Below, piece by piece: positions 50,459-56,577 of a stretch of 56,577 bases of DNA (its first letter is position 1; every line of letters begins with the position of its first letter). The stretch comes from Serratia liquefaciens. GTDB lineage: Bacteria; Pseudomonadota; Gammaproteobacteria; Enterobacterales; Enterobacteriaceae. The notes beneath the pieces are model-generated. The model had not been told where the DNA came from, did no database searches, and worked only from the letters and a program-made list of their open reading frames with translations. The stretch is from assembly GCA_012719855.1 (NCBI GenBank), contig JAAXZN010000038.1:1-56577 (forward strand). The letters run 5' to 3'. Both the position numbers and the translations under genes were made by a program.

Positions 50459-50979
50459 GGTGTGACCTGCTGGGACAAACCGGTATCAGTGATGAGAACC
50501 GGGTAATTCGACAGCTGCAGCCGGCGCGCCAACTCACTGCCGGATGCCGGCGCCATCGGCACCCCCGGCGCCAGCTCACGCAGTGCCTGCAGTGCAGGCA
50601 GGTTACTGACGTTAACGACGAGACCCGCAGCATGCCGGGATTTGAGTTGTTCCACGTTCGCCTGCAGCCAGAGTCTGCTGGCATCGTCATCACCCACAAT
50701 AAACAGCGAACCAATCCCGGGCAGTTGCAGCGGGCGCGCCGCTACCACACCCGGCGTCAGCTCCGGTGTCGTCACCGGCAATACGGCCACTTCAACTTCA
50801 TCAGCAGAGGCAGGGGCTTGCGACATCGCCGGTGGTGCTACCGCATCACTCTGCCGATTAATCCCCTCAAAATAAGGTGATGCGTCATCGCCACCGATAT
50901 CAGCGATAACATTCAGGTTGGCCAATGCCGTGGTAGTCACCAGACTCAGGCCGAAAAGCAGAAAATTCATTTTTTTCAT
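50455..50979 (-). CDS. Integrating conjugative element protein, TIGR03765/PFL_4695 family
   Basis: 174 aa with signal peptide (FGLSLVTTTALANL). C-terminal part (QLPGIGSLFIVGDDDASRLW and QLSNYPVLITDTGLSQ) is typical of this family, also found in R64-like plasmids as PilL-associated or TraX-type proteins; function unknown. Overlaps the next gene by ATGA. Confidence 0.8.
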   Translation of the reverse strand: MKKMNFLLFGLSLVTTTALANLNVIADIGGDDASPYFEGINRQSDAVAPPAMSQAPASADEVEVAVLPVTTPELTPGVVAARPLQLPGIGSLFIVGDDDASRLWLQANVEQLKSRHAAGLVVNVSNLPALQALRELAPGVPMAPASGSELARRLQLSNYPVLITDTGLSQQVTP

Positions 50980-50981
50980 GA

Positions 50982-51674
50982 TTATGGGTTCCGTGGTTCA
51001 ATCCAGGTCAGCGCCGCCGTTTGTACCGGTAACACCGTAGCCGTGGGGGTTGTACTGGTCACCCGAACCGGAGCAGCCCCCCTGCCGTTCAGGCGTGCCA
51101 GCTTGCCACTCACGATGGATTTATACCGGGCTGCCGGTGCGCCGCCGGCGGGGTGGTGATAACACCCGGCGGCAACCAGCCAGCTTCCGGGATTGCGGTC
51201 ATAGCATTCCCGCAGGATGGCCGCTGCCGCATTGAGGTTGGTGTAAGGGTCAAACGCCTCCCAGGTCGACGTGAAGTGTCGGCCGTTCCAGCCCAGATTG
51301 ACCTGGGCAATCCCGACATCGATGCGCTTGCGAGGATGCGTTTTCAAAAAGCGCTGCAGCGCTTCCCAGGCCTGCAGGCGGCTGGCGTAACGATACCCTT
51401 TGCCGGCCACGTTAATGGTCCAGGGCCAGGGACGCTCCACATCCGGGGCCGGGCCGGCCCCGCGAGTCACCGAGATGATGCTTTTCGGCGCCATCGATGT
51501 CTCGGCCAGCGCCACCGAATACAGGGACTCCGGCGGCACCCCGTGACGCAGCGCCACCTCCCGGTAACCGGAAGGCACCTGTTGGGTAGCAGCATGAACG
51601 ACGCCACCGCTCACAACGGTGAGGAGGGCAAGCAGGGGCAACAGCCCCCGGGTCAGAATGCGGCAAGTGTCCAT
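50982..51674 (-). CDS. Lytic transglycosylase (SLT domain) of the ICE
   Basis: 230 aa with a signal peptide (LPLLALLTVVSGGVVHA). SLT-like features: GVPPESLYSVALAETS with the likely catalytic Glu, DVGIAQVNLGWN, and NLNAAAAILRECYDRN. Opens peptidoglycan for the transfer channel. Overlaps the preceding gene by 22 bases. Confidence 0.85.
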   Translation of the reverse strand: MDTCRILTRGLLPLLALLTVVSGGVVHAATQQVPSGYREVALRHGVPPESLYSVALAETSMAPKSIISVTRGAGPAPDVERPWPWTINVAGKGYRYASRLQAWEALQRFLKTHPRKRIDVGIAQVNLGWNGRHFTSTWEAFDPYTNLNAAAAILRECYDRNPGSWLVAAGCYHHPAGGAPAARYKSIVSGKLARLNGRGAAPVRVTSTTPTATVLPVQTAALTWIEPRNP

Positions 51675-52366
51675 CCGTTCTCCCCTTGTTGCAGCACCAC
51701 TGGCATCAGGCCGTTGCCGAATTTCATCCAGCGGCCACCGTCATGATTGAGCGTGATTTGACGTGCGCGCACCTTATCGACGGGAATGTGATGCGCCTTC
51801 GCCCAGTTACGCAGCAGGCTGTCATCCCCTTTACTGTCGACGAGGTAAATGTCGACCGGTCGGTTATCTGCCAGCACCGCCGCCAGGCGTGCATCGCACT
51901 GCCCGCAGTCCTTCGCTTTCACGAACAGCGCCAGTCGCCCGCCGGTATCATGTGCGATACCGGCCGCATTCCCCATGTTCACCGGCAACACACCACGGCG
52001 CTGCCAGGCAGCATCCACCTCACGCTGGAACCTGAGTTCTTTCTCGGTGCGGGCGAACTCCTGCTTTACCCACAGCTGCGCGTACTTTTTACGCTCGGCA
52101 TCGCTCTGAGCCTCGATGCCAAGGGCAGTTAGCGGATCAAGACCCGGAGACTGCGTCCCGCGAGGGCCATCCATCAACTGCTGATAACGCTGATACTCTT
52201 CCCCACTGAGGCCCCACTGCCTGCCCTGCTGCGCCGTCTTGTTCGCCTGGCTCTGCTGAATCTCACTCAGGGTAGACTGGCTGTTCTCGATGGCCGTTTG
52301 CTGCGCCGCCTGTGATAATGGGCTCAGCAGCATCAGGGAAATTACGCTGTATTTCAGTTTCATCAC
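51653..52366 (-). CDS. Integrating conjugative element protein, TIGR03759/PFL_4693 family
   Basis: 237 aa with signal peptide (ending LSQAA). Family hallmark WGLSGEEYQRYQQLMDGPRG followed by SPGLDPLTALGIEA. The C-terminal half, with VKAKDCGQCDARL, is thioredoxin-like with a CGQC pair. Periplasmic; probably assists disulphide-rich channel proteins (inference). Confidence 0.85.
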   Translation of the reverse strand: MMKLKYSVISLMLLSPLSQAAQQTAIENSQSTLSEIQQSQANKTAQQGRQWGLSGEEYQRYQQLMDGPRGTQSPGLDPLTALGIEAQSDAERKKYAQLWVKQEFARTEKELRFQREVDAAWQRRGVLPVNMGNAAGIAHDTGGRLALFVKAKDCGQCDARLAAVLADNRPVDIYLVDSKGDDSLLRNWAKAHHIPVDKVRARQITLNHDGGRWMKFGNGLMPVVLQQGENGWTLAAF

Positions 52367-52373
52367 GCTCTCC

Positions 52374-53117
52374 TTATTGGGCGCTGACGGTCTGCAGTCG
52401 GCCGTTCACACGAAACGTCGCCTGCCCGTAACCGGCACTGACCAGGATCCAGCCGGCGACCGACTCCCCTTCCCCGATTAACCGCACCTGCGACAAATCG
52501 CTGAACCCCAGCGGCGCCACAGCCTCAAAGGCCGACGTACCGCGCTGCTCCACCCCGGTCAGCACGAATGGCGCTTTGCGCGCCACACGAGGTACCGCAT
52601 TACGCGGGGAGGGTTTAATTGGCGTGGGCTTGTGCTTTGGGGTGATTTTGGCGGTCGCTGAAGGTGCAGCGGGGACGTCCGTTGAGGGGGCTACAGTCGG
52701 TACAAGCTTTTCAGTCGCTGACTTTTTCACAGACTCAATGCTGTCTTTCAGCGCATTTAACTCAACCTGTTGAGCCTGCAGCTGCTGCTCAAGTTTTTCC
52801 GGCAGCCCGGTGGTTAACGTCAGCGCCCCAACCTGCCGCATGAGCGAGTCCTGACGCTCAGCCAGGCTTTTAAGCTGTTTAGCCTGCGCCTGCAGCTCAT
52901 CGGCCATGGAGTTCATGCCATCCTGCGGCGCCAGTGCTTTCTGTGCCTGCTCAAGCAGGGCAATACGCTGGTCGACATGCCTGATAGCCCCTGAACCGAC
53001 GAGTCCAGCCATCAGGACGACAACGATGCCGGCCGTTGCCCCCCAGAAGGTCTTGCTGCGTAGCACCCCTTTTTTTGCCGGTGTCATCGGCACCATGTCT
53101 TCATTATGCTCAGTCAT
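52374..53117 (-). CDS. Coiled-coil inner-membrane protein of the pil/transfer block
   Basis: 247 aa from ATG 53117 (ATGA overlap with pilL). One membrane helix (about residues 25-45), coiled coil (about 50-125), a Thr/Pro/Lys-rich linker, and a C-terminal beta domain (LSQVRLIGEGESVAGWILVS). Shape resembles PilP-type or TraB-adjacent proteins; I cannot assign a family with certainty. Confidence 0.6.
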   Translation of the reverse strand: MTEHNEDMVPMTPAKKGVLRSKTFWGATAGIVVVLMAGLVGSGAIRHVDQRIALLEQAQKALAPQDGMNSMADELQAQAKQLKSLAERQDSLMRQVGALTLTTGLPEKLEQQLQAQQVELNALKDSIESVKKSATEKLVPTVAPSTDVPAAPSATAKITPKHKPTPIKPSPRNAVPRVARKAPFVLTGVEQRGTSAFEAVAPLGFSDLSQVRLIGEGESVAGWILVSAGYGQATFRVNGRLQTVSAQ

Positions 53118-53758
53118 TTTTTCAGCCACCCGCCGGTTGCCGGTACCGCGTTAACGGGCTGAGGTGCAATGACCGTCGCAGCAGGATGCGCTGAAGCCGG
53201 TGCTGAAACCGCCCTGGCCGGAACCACCGTCACCGGCGGCAACTGTGTCGCCGGCAACTGATACCCGTCACGCAGGCTGTGGCAGACAACACGTTGCACG
53301 TCGTCTACCTCGAGCTGCCACGCGGGGCCTGCCAGTACCTGGAGCGCGGTACGCAAACGCATCGGCCCCAGCTGGTACTGCACCGCCGGCAGCGCCTGGC
53401 GGTACAGCACGCCGTTTGCAGGTCCGGTCGCGCACAGGGAATAACCCGACTGGCGCAGTGCATAACGCAACGCGTCAGCCACCGTCGGTTTTACTGATGC
53501 CGGAATACGGATATCGATGATTTGCGAGAGCGGATCACGCTGAACGGCCGCCGGGTCGGTGCTGACCAGTAAATAACGGTCGTAGCGCACGACCTCAGGC
53601 ACCTGCCCGTAAGCATCCGGGCTGACCGGTTGAACGTTGCGGGTGACGGTAACCGAAGGCGTGACAGGGGAAATATCGCGTTGCTGCAGTGGCTGCTGAA
53701 TAACGCACCCGGTCAGCATGAGTGCTGCCAGGGAAGAGACGAGAATTGTTTTTTTCAT
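53114..53758 (-). CDS. pilL: PilL N-terminal-type lipoprotein, PFGI-1 class
   Basis: 214 aa. Lipoprotein signal (ALMLTGC). Contains VVRYDRYLLVSTDPAAVQRD, DIRIPASVKPTVADALRYAL and the secretin-N-like LGPMRLRTALQVLAGPAWQL, as in the PilL proteins that open this conjugation block. AGGAAA lies upstream. Confidence 0.8.
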   Translation of the reverse strand: MKKTILVSSLAALMLTGCVIQQPLQQRDISPVTPSVTVTRNVQPVSPDAYGQVPEVVRYDRYLLVSTDPAAVQRDPLSQIIDIRIPASVKPTVADALRYALRQSGYSLCATGPANGVLYRQALPAVQYQLGPMRLRTALQVLAGPAWQLEVDDVQRVVCHSLRDGYQLPATQLPPVTVVPARAVSAPASAHPAATVIAPQPVNAVPATGGWLKK

Positions 53759-53775
53759 CCGGAAGATTTCCTGTT

Positions 53776-53800
53776 CAGTGACAATTGGCAGGTGTCACTG
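53776..53800. promoter_or_regulatory. Palindrome upstream of pilL
   Basis: Perfect 8-bp inverted repeat (53776-53783 with 53793-53800, arms CAGTGACA/TGTCACTG, 9-bp spacer), 18 bp before the pilL start. It may be an operator controlling the transfer block. Confidence 0.4.
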
Positions 53801-53848
53801 TGCGGTTACCGTCCGGGACGCTCAATTAACAACTCTTTATTGCTAATC

Positions 53849-53879
53849 AAAAAAAAACGCCAACCCGAAGGTCAGCGTT
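53849..53879 (-). terminator. Intrinsic terminator after DUF29 gene
   Basis: On the minus strand a 10-bp stem with a UUCG loop (53856-53865 with 53870-53879) is followed by nine T. It separates the ssb/DUF29 unit from the pilL operon. Confidence 0.85.
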
Positions 53880-53904
53880 ATCGAATCATGCTAACGAACC
53901 CAAA

Positions 53905-54345
53905 TTAGGGCTCTGGGTAATAATCCTGGTTCAGGATCTGTTCTGTAGTCCAAATGCAAGAAGCGGGTAATTTATCCAGACCGATCCCCGTTTCTTTTGA
54001 TGCTATAGCCAAAGCATCAAACCAGGTATCTTCCAACCACTCCCGATCGACCATAGCAACTTTCAGACTGGGGGTTTTCTTTAAACGGCGCTCTATCAAA
54101 CCGCGTTGCCCCTTGATCGTCAGTTCCCAACTTGTACCACGGTGAGTAGGTTGAAATTGCCACTTCAGAAGGTGAGCCAGTAAAACCGCCATCCGGCTGG
54201 CCAGTTCGCGCTTTTCACTCTTGCCCACGTCCTCAATCTCCTCGGCAATGTTTTCAATATCCAGTTGGCTAAGTTTACCGGCACGCAGTAACGCCGCCTG
54301 TTCATTCGCCCAGGCGACCACGTCGGTATCGTAACGAGTTCCCAT
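53905..54345 (-). CDS. DUF29 family protein
   Basis: 146 aa. Typical DUF29 pattern: YDTDVVAWANEQAALLRAGK, LDIENIAEEIEDVGKSEKRE and LLAHLLKWQFQP. Helical cytoplasmic protein of unknown function. Followed by a strong terminator. Not part of the usual transfer set; likely cargo. Confidence 0.8.
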   Translation of the reverse strand: MGTRYDTDVVAWANEQAALLRAGKLSQLDIENIAEEIEDVGKSEKRELASRMAVLLAHLLKWQFQPTHRGTSWELTIKGQRGLIERRLKKTPSLKVAMVDREWLEDTWFDALAIASKETGIGLDKLPASCIWTTEQILNQDYYPEP

Positions 54346-54423
54346 GGGAGCCTCCGGTATAGTAGATAGAAAAACTGCACACAGCAGACGCTATGTGCAG
54401 TATGTCAATGAATGCCAGCCAGG

Positions 54424-54909
54424 TCAAAATGGGATGTCATCATCAAAGTCCATCGGCGGTTCATTGCCGGCAGACGCCTGAGTGGGTGTGCCACTGTGGG
54501 TCGGTTGCTGAGGTTGCCCCCAACTACCAGACGCTGAGGGCCCCGGGTTATCGGTCTGACTACGACCACCCAGCATCTGCATCGTGCCGCCCACGTTAAC
54601 GACTACCTCGGTAGTGTAGCGATCCTGGCCACTCTGATCTGCCCATTTGCGAGTGCGCAAAGCGCCTTCAATGTAGACCTGCGAACCTTTTCGTAAGTAT
54701 TCGCTGGCAATTTCAGCGAGCTTGCCGAACAGCACGATACGGTGCCATTCGGTTTTTTCTTTCTGCTCACCGGTTGCCTTATCGCGCCAGCTCTCAGAGG
54801 TCGCCAGGGTAATGTTAGCAACCGCACCGCCATTTGGCATGTAACGGACTTCAGGATCCTGGCCAAGATGACCTACAAGTATGACTTTGTTTACGCCGCG
54901 AGACGCCAT
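54424..54909 (-). CDS. ssb: Single-stranded DNA-binding protein
   Basis: 161 aa. OB fold ([49 protein letters not shown]), Gln/Gly/Ser-rich linker and the acidic tip DFDDDIPF that recruits partner proteins. ICE-borne SSB, used for transferred strand or ICE replication. Confidence 0.95.
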   Translation of the reverse strand: MASRGVNKVILVGHLGQDPEVRYMPNGGAVANITLATSESWRDKATGEQKEKTEWHRIVLFGKLAEIASEYLRKGSQVYIEGALRTRKWADQSGQDRYTTEVVVNVGGTMQMLGGRSQTDNPGPSASGSWGQPQQPTHSGTPTQASAGNEPPMDFDDDIPF

Positions 54910-54980
54910 AATCGAATCCTCATAGGGAATAGAATTAGAAGGGAAAAACGCCCCGAAAAATCGAGGCGTAGAGGGCGTTA

Positions 54981-55448
54981 TCAGAAAGAGTTTTCCGCGT
55001 ATTGTTGCTGAGCGGAACCTTGCTGAGGCGGCGTAGAGTCGGATTTCTCAGCCTGGAAGACCTTTTCCTGACCGATCTTAATCCAATCGACCTTGATAAG
55101 GCGGGCTTTGAGACTGACGCGCTGTTCACCGGCATGTTCGCCGCTGTTGAGCGTGAAGATGTCCGTTTTGGGATTGCTGAGCACAAAACCAATCAGGACT
55201 TTTTTGTCTTCATCAACTGACTTTTGACAGCGGTTGATCAGGCTGCTGGCTTCTTTACCGGCGACCGTTACATCGAAACGCGTGTAACTGGCGTTATCGG
55301 TAGGACCGGAGAGTCCATTGACGACACAACTGATAAAGGTGCCATTCGGCCCATTGACTTGACGAATGTTGCTGAGGTACCCCATACCCTTGATAGTCAG
55401 GTTGAAGTATTCAGTTTTAGTAGATGCTTGCTGAGATTGGGTAGACAT
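54981..55448 (-). CDS. DUF3577 protein (STY4534-like ICE replication protein)
   Basis: 155 aa from ATG 55448 with GGAGAAAAC upstream. Family pattern [37 protein letters not shown] and [13 protein letters not shown]. Known from SPI-7-like elements, always close to ssb and topB, and described as an ICE replication-associated protein; exact role unclear. Preceded by structured RNA copy 3 and two hairpins. Confidence 0.85.
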   Translation of the reverse strand: MSTQSQQASTKTEYFNLTIKGMGYLSNIRQVNGPNGTFISCVVNGLSGPTDNASYTRFDVTVAGKEASSLINRCQKSVDEDKKVLIGFVLSNPKTDIFTLNSGEHAGEQRVSLKARLIKVDWIKIGQEKVFQAEKSDSTPPQQGSAQQQYAENSF

Positions 55449-55495
55449 GATGTTTTCTCCAGGAGTAAAGATTCGGTGACGGAGAAATACACCTT

Positions 55496-55551
55496 CCCGA
55501 CGGGAAAGTGTTTCCCGTCGGGAGTCTGCAAAGTCATACGTCAGTGCAGAC
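55496..55551 (-). promoter_or_regulatory. Two perfect hairpins in the DUF3577 leader
   Basis: A 12-bp perfect inverted repeat (55496-55507 with 55511-55522) and a 7-bp one (55524-55530 with 55545-55551). Same architecture but different stem sequence as 270-319 in front of the first gene. Confidence 0.5.
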
Positions 55552-55571
55552 AGTCTTGATTGTGAAATGGG

Positions 55572-55784
55572 CCTTCATCACCGCTAAGTGATCCCCGTTC
55601 TCAAAGGCTAAACGGTGTTACCGCCACGTGGGCTTCCTCTTTCAGGCTACGAGGCTATTGGCAGTCACCCGAGGGCGTTTCTCACAGACCGCTGAAACTT
55701 TGGCTGGCACTCACCCGAAGGCGCTTCTCACAGAGTGCTGAAGCATTGGCTGGTTGTCCGAAGACAACAAGTAAGCCTGTTCAT
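55572..55784 (-). ncRNA. Structured RNA element, copy 3
   Basis: Nearly identical to copy 1. Stem A (55661-55666 with 55687-55692), the UUGUC-UUCG-GACAA hairpin near 55754-55767, stem B and the CCGUU/AACGG stem are all kept. One loop is CUCG instead of UUCG. It is the far 5' part of the leader of the DUF3577 gene. Confidence 0.7.
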
Positions 55785-55811
55785 TTTTAATGCAAGCATC
55801 GAGAGTGTCAA
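55783..55811 (-). promoter_or_regulatory. Promoter for structured RNA copy 3
   Basis: Minus-strand -35 TTGACA (complement of 55806-55811), 17-bp spacer, -10 AAAAAT (complement of 55783-55788), same spacing and flanks as copy 1. Confidence 0.65.
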
Positions 55812-55837
55812 CCGCAATATTCCGTTTTGAGAACCAT

Positions 55838-55873
55838 AAAATAAAAACGGCGTTGATCCGAAAATCAACGCCG
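55838..55873 (-). terminator. Intrinsic terminator after topB
   Basis: 10-bp perfect stem (55848-55857 with 55864-55873) followed on the minus strand by TTTTTATTTT. It ends transcripts from topB just before the RNA copy 3 promoter. Confidence 0.85.
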
Positions 55874-55903
55874 CACAGCCGGTACCTGAGCCTTCAGTAA
55901 ATT

Positions 55904-55971
55904 CTGTCAAACTCCGGGGAGGAACCTAGTCTCCCGACGCGTTTTTCACGGAGTTGCCTGCGTCTTGACAG
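55904..55971 (-). other. Nested inverted repeats between topB and its terminator
   Basis: Three nested stems: 55904-55910 with 55965-55971 (CTGTCAA/TTGACAG), 55910-55915 with 55950-55955 (AACTCC/GGAGTT) and 55917-55921 with 55931-55935 (GGGAG/CTCCC). No gene is convincing in 55874-56123. Possible 3' RNA structure. Confidence 0.4.
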
Positions 55972-56123
55972 CCAACCTGAGTGTGGAGGCCGCTGACCGA
56001 ACTGAAGCAGAAAAAAACCATGGAAGAATTTTCCCACCACCGCAGTTACGGAGTACCTATGCATTCTGCAAGAAAGCCAGATAACCTTAGCAAATCTTCC
56101 TAACATTAACATCAGGCAATCTC

Positions 56124-56577
56124 TTACTCCGCTCCGGTTGTTTTATTTTTAGCCGGTGATTTTGTTTTATAGCGCTTGGCCTTACGACCACCTTTTGCAT
56201 CAATGTTGATGATACCCTGGCAAGTGGGATAATTACTGCAGCCCCAGAAGGCACCGCCACCTTTCTTGCCTGCACGCCGGCGCATCGTCCCACCGCATGT
56301 CGGGCACGGCGGTGAAGGAGGCGCAGTGAACTTCACCGCCTGCGTCTTCCCTTTCTCCACCAGATGGCCCGTCCACTGTGCCTGGCGACTCATGAACGTC
56401 TCGAGTGTCATCTGGCCCTGGGCAATCTCGTCCAGTGCCTGCTCCCACAGCGCCGTCATCCCGGGGTTGGTCAGCGCCGTCGGTAACGCATCTATCAGTT
56501 CGCCGGCAATCGGCGTGGAGAGCAGGATTTTTCCCTTCTTCTCCAGGTAGCCGCGTTTAAACAGCGTTTCCAGGATA
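56124..56577 (-). CDS. topB: DNA topoisomerase III, C-terminal part (runs off window)
   Basis: The frame is open to the right edge. It shows the end of a type IA topoisomerase: ETLFKRGYLEKKGKILLSTP, LIDALPTALTNPGMTALWE, then a C4 zinc ribbon CPTCGG...CSNYPTC and a Lys-rich tail. ICE topoisomerase likely acts in replication or strand transfer. The active-site part lies outside the window. Confidence 0.85.
   Translation of the reverse strand, partial: ILETLFKRGYLEKKGKILLSTPIAGELIDALPTALTNPGMTALWEQALDEIAQGQMTLETFMSRQAQWTGHLVEKGKTQAVKFTAPPSPPCPTCGGTMRRRAGKKGGGAFWGCSNYPTCQGIINIDAKGGRKAKRYKTKSPAKNKTTGAE

Noticed and set aside
55894..56112. Minus-strand ORF of 72 aa between topB and the terminator
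   Set aside because: No ribosome site; it overlaps nested stems and has no family likeness.
1..56577. tRNA, rRNA genes and ICE attachment ends
   Set aside because: None recognised; no tRNA-like cloverleaf or tRNA 3' end repeat was seen, so the element ends probably lie outside the window.

Overview
The window is about 53 kb of a large integrative and conjugative element (ICE) of the SPI-7 / PAPI-1 / PFGI-1 type, with a G-type (GI) type IV secretion system, most likely from an enterobacterium (Serratia, Yersinia, Pectobacterium or a relative). This rests on gene content and order: topB, DUF3577, ssb, pilL, the PFL_4693-4713-like conjugation genes, traD, a VirB4-type ATPase and traG, together with a long cdiB-cdiA locus of enterobacterial style. 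The species cannot be fixed from the sequence. Family names such as TIGR037xx/PFL_47xx are from memory of those families and were not searched.

Layout, read along the minus strand (right to left) as most of the backbone is transcribed: topoisomerase III end (56.1 kb, cut by the window edge); a structured leader; DUF3577 and ssb; a DUF29 gene; pilL and the coupling block (52.4-46.2 kb: TIGR03759, lytic transglycosylase, TIGR03765, Mrr-like nuclease, unknown 257 aa, traD, TIGR03747); the core channel operon (46.0-37.7 kb: RAQPRD protein, TIGR03758, 03745, 03750, 03746, 03749, 03752, a 39-aa membrane peptide, lipoprotein TIGR03751, VirB4-like ATPase, unknown 134 aa). A 26-kb cargo island (about 11.4-37.65 kb) then splits the transfer genes. 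Transfer resumes with TIGR03757, 03756, 03755, a membrane protein and traG (11.4-6.6 kb). The left part (1-6.6 kb) holds small ICE genes, a two-gene HEPN plus membrane-protein module, an Integrase_1-type tyrosine recombinase, an unknown AT-rich gene and the start of another minus-strand gene.

The cargo island carries a contact-dependent inhibition locus (cdiB, a 3692-residue cdiA, membrane immunity gene), an orphan related toxin/immunity pair, remnants of other toxin/immunity modules around a family-9 glycosyltransferase gene, a decayed mrr gene interrupted by an IS407-group insertion sequence with a 4-bp target duplication, and an intact-looking type I restriction-modification operon (hsdM-hsdS-hsdR) on the plus strand. 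Antagonism and defence cargo thus sit inside the conjugation machinery.

The most unusual signal is a sequence of about 210 nt present three times (339-554, 3120-3324, 55572-55784), always preceded on the minus strand by a sigma70-like promoter. On that strand it folds into at least five hairpins, several capped by UUCG, and the copies differ by compensatory changes in the stems. It looks like an ICE-encoded structured RNA or 5' leader shared by an unnamed gene, the recombinase gene and DUF3577. A second candidate of interest is the HEPN/zinc-ribbon plus membrane-protein operon at 3.4-5.2 kb.
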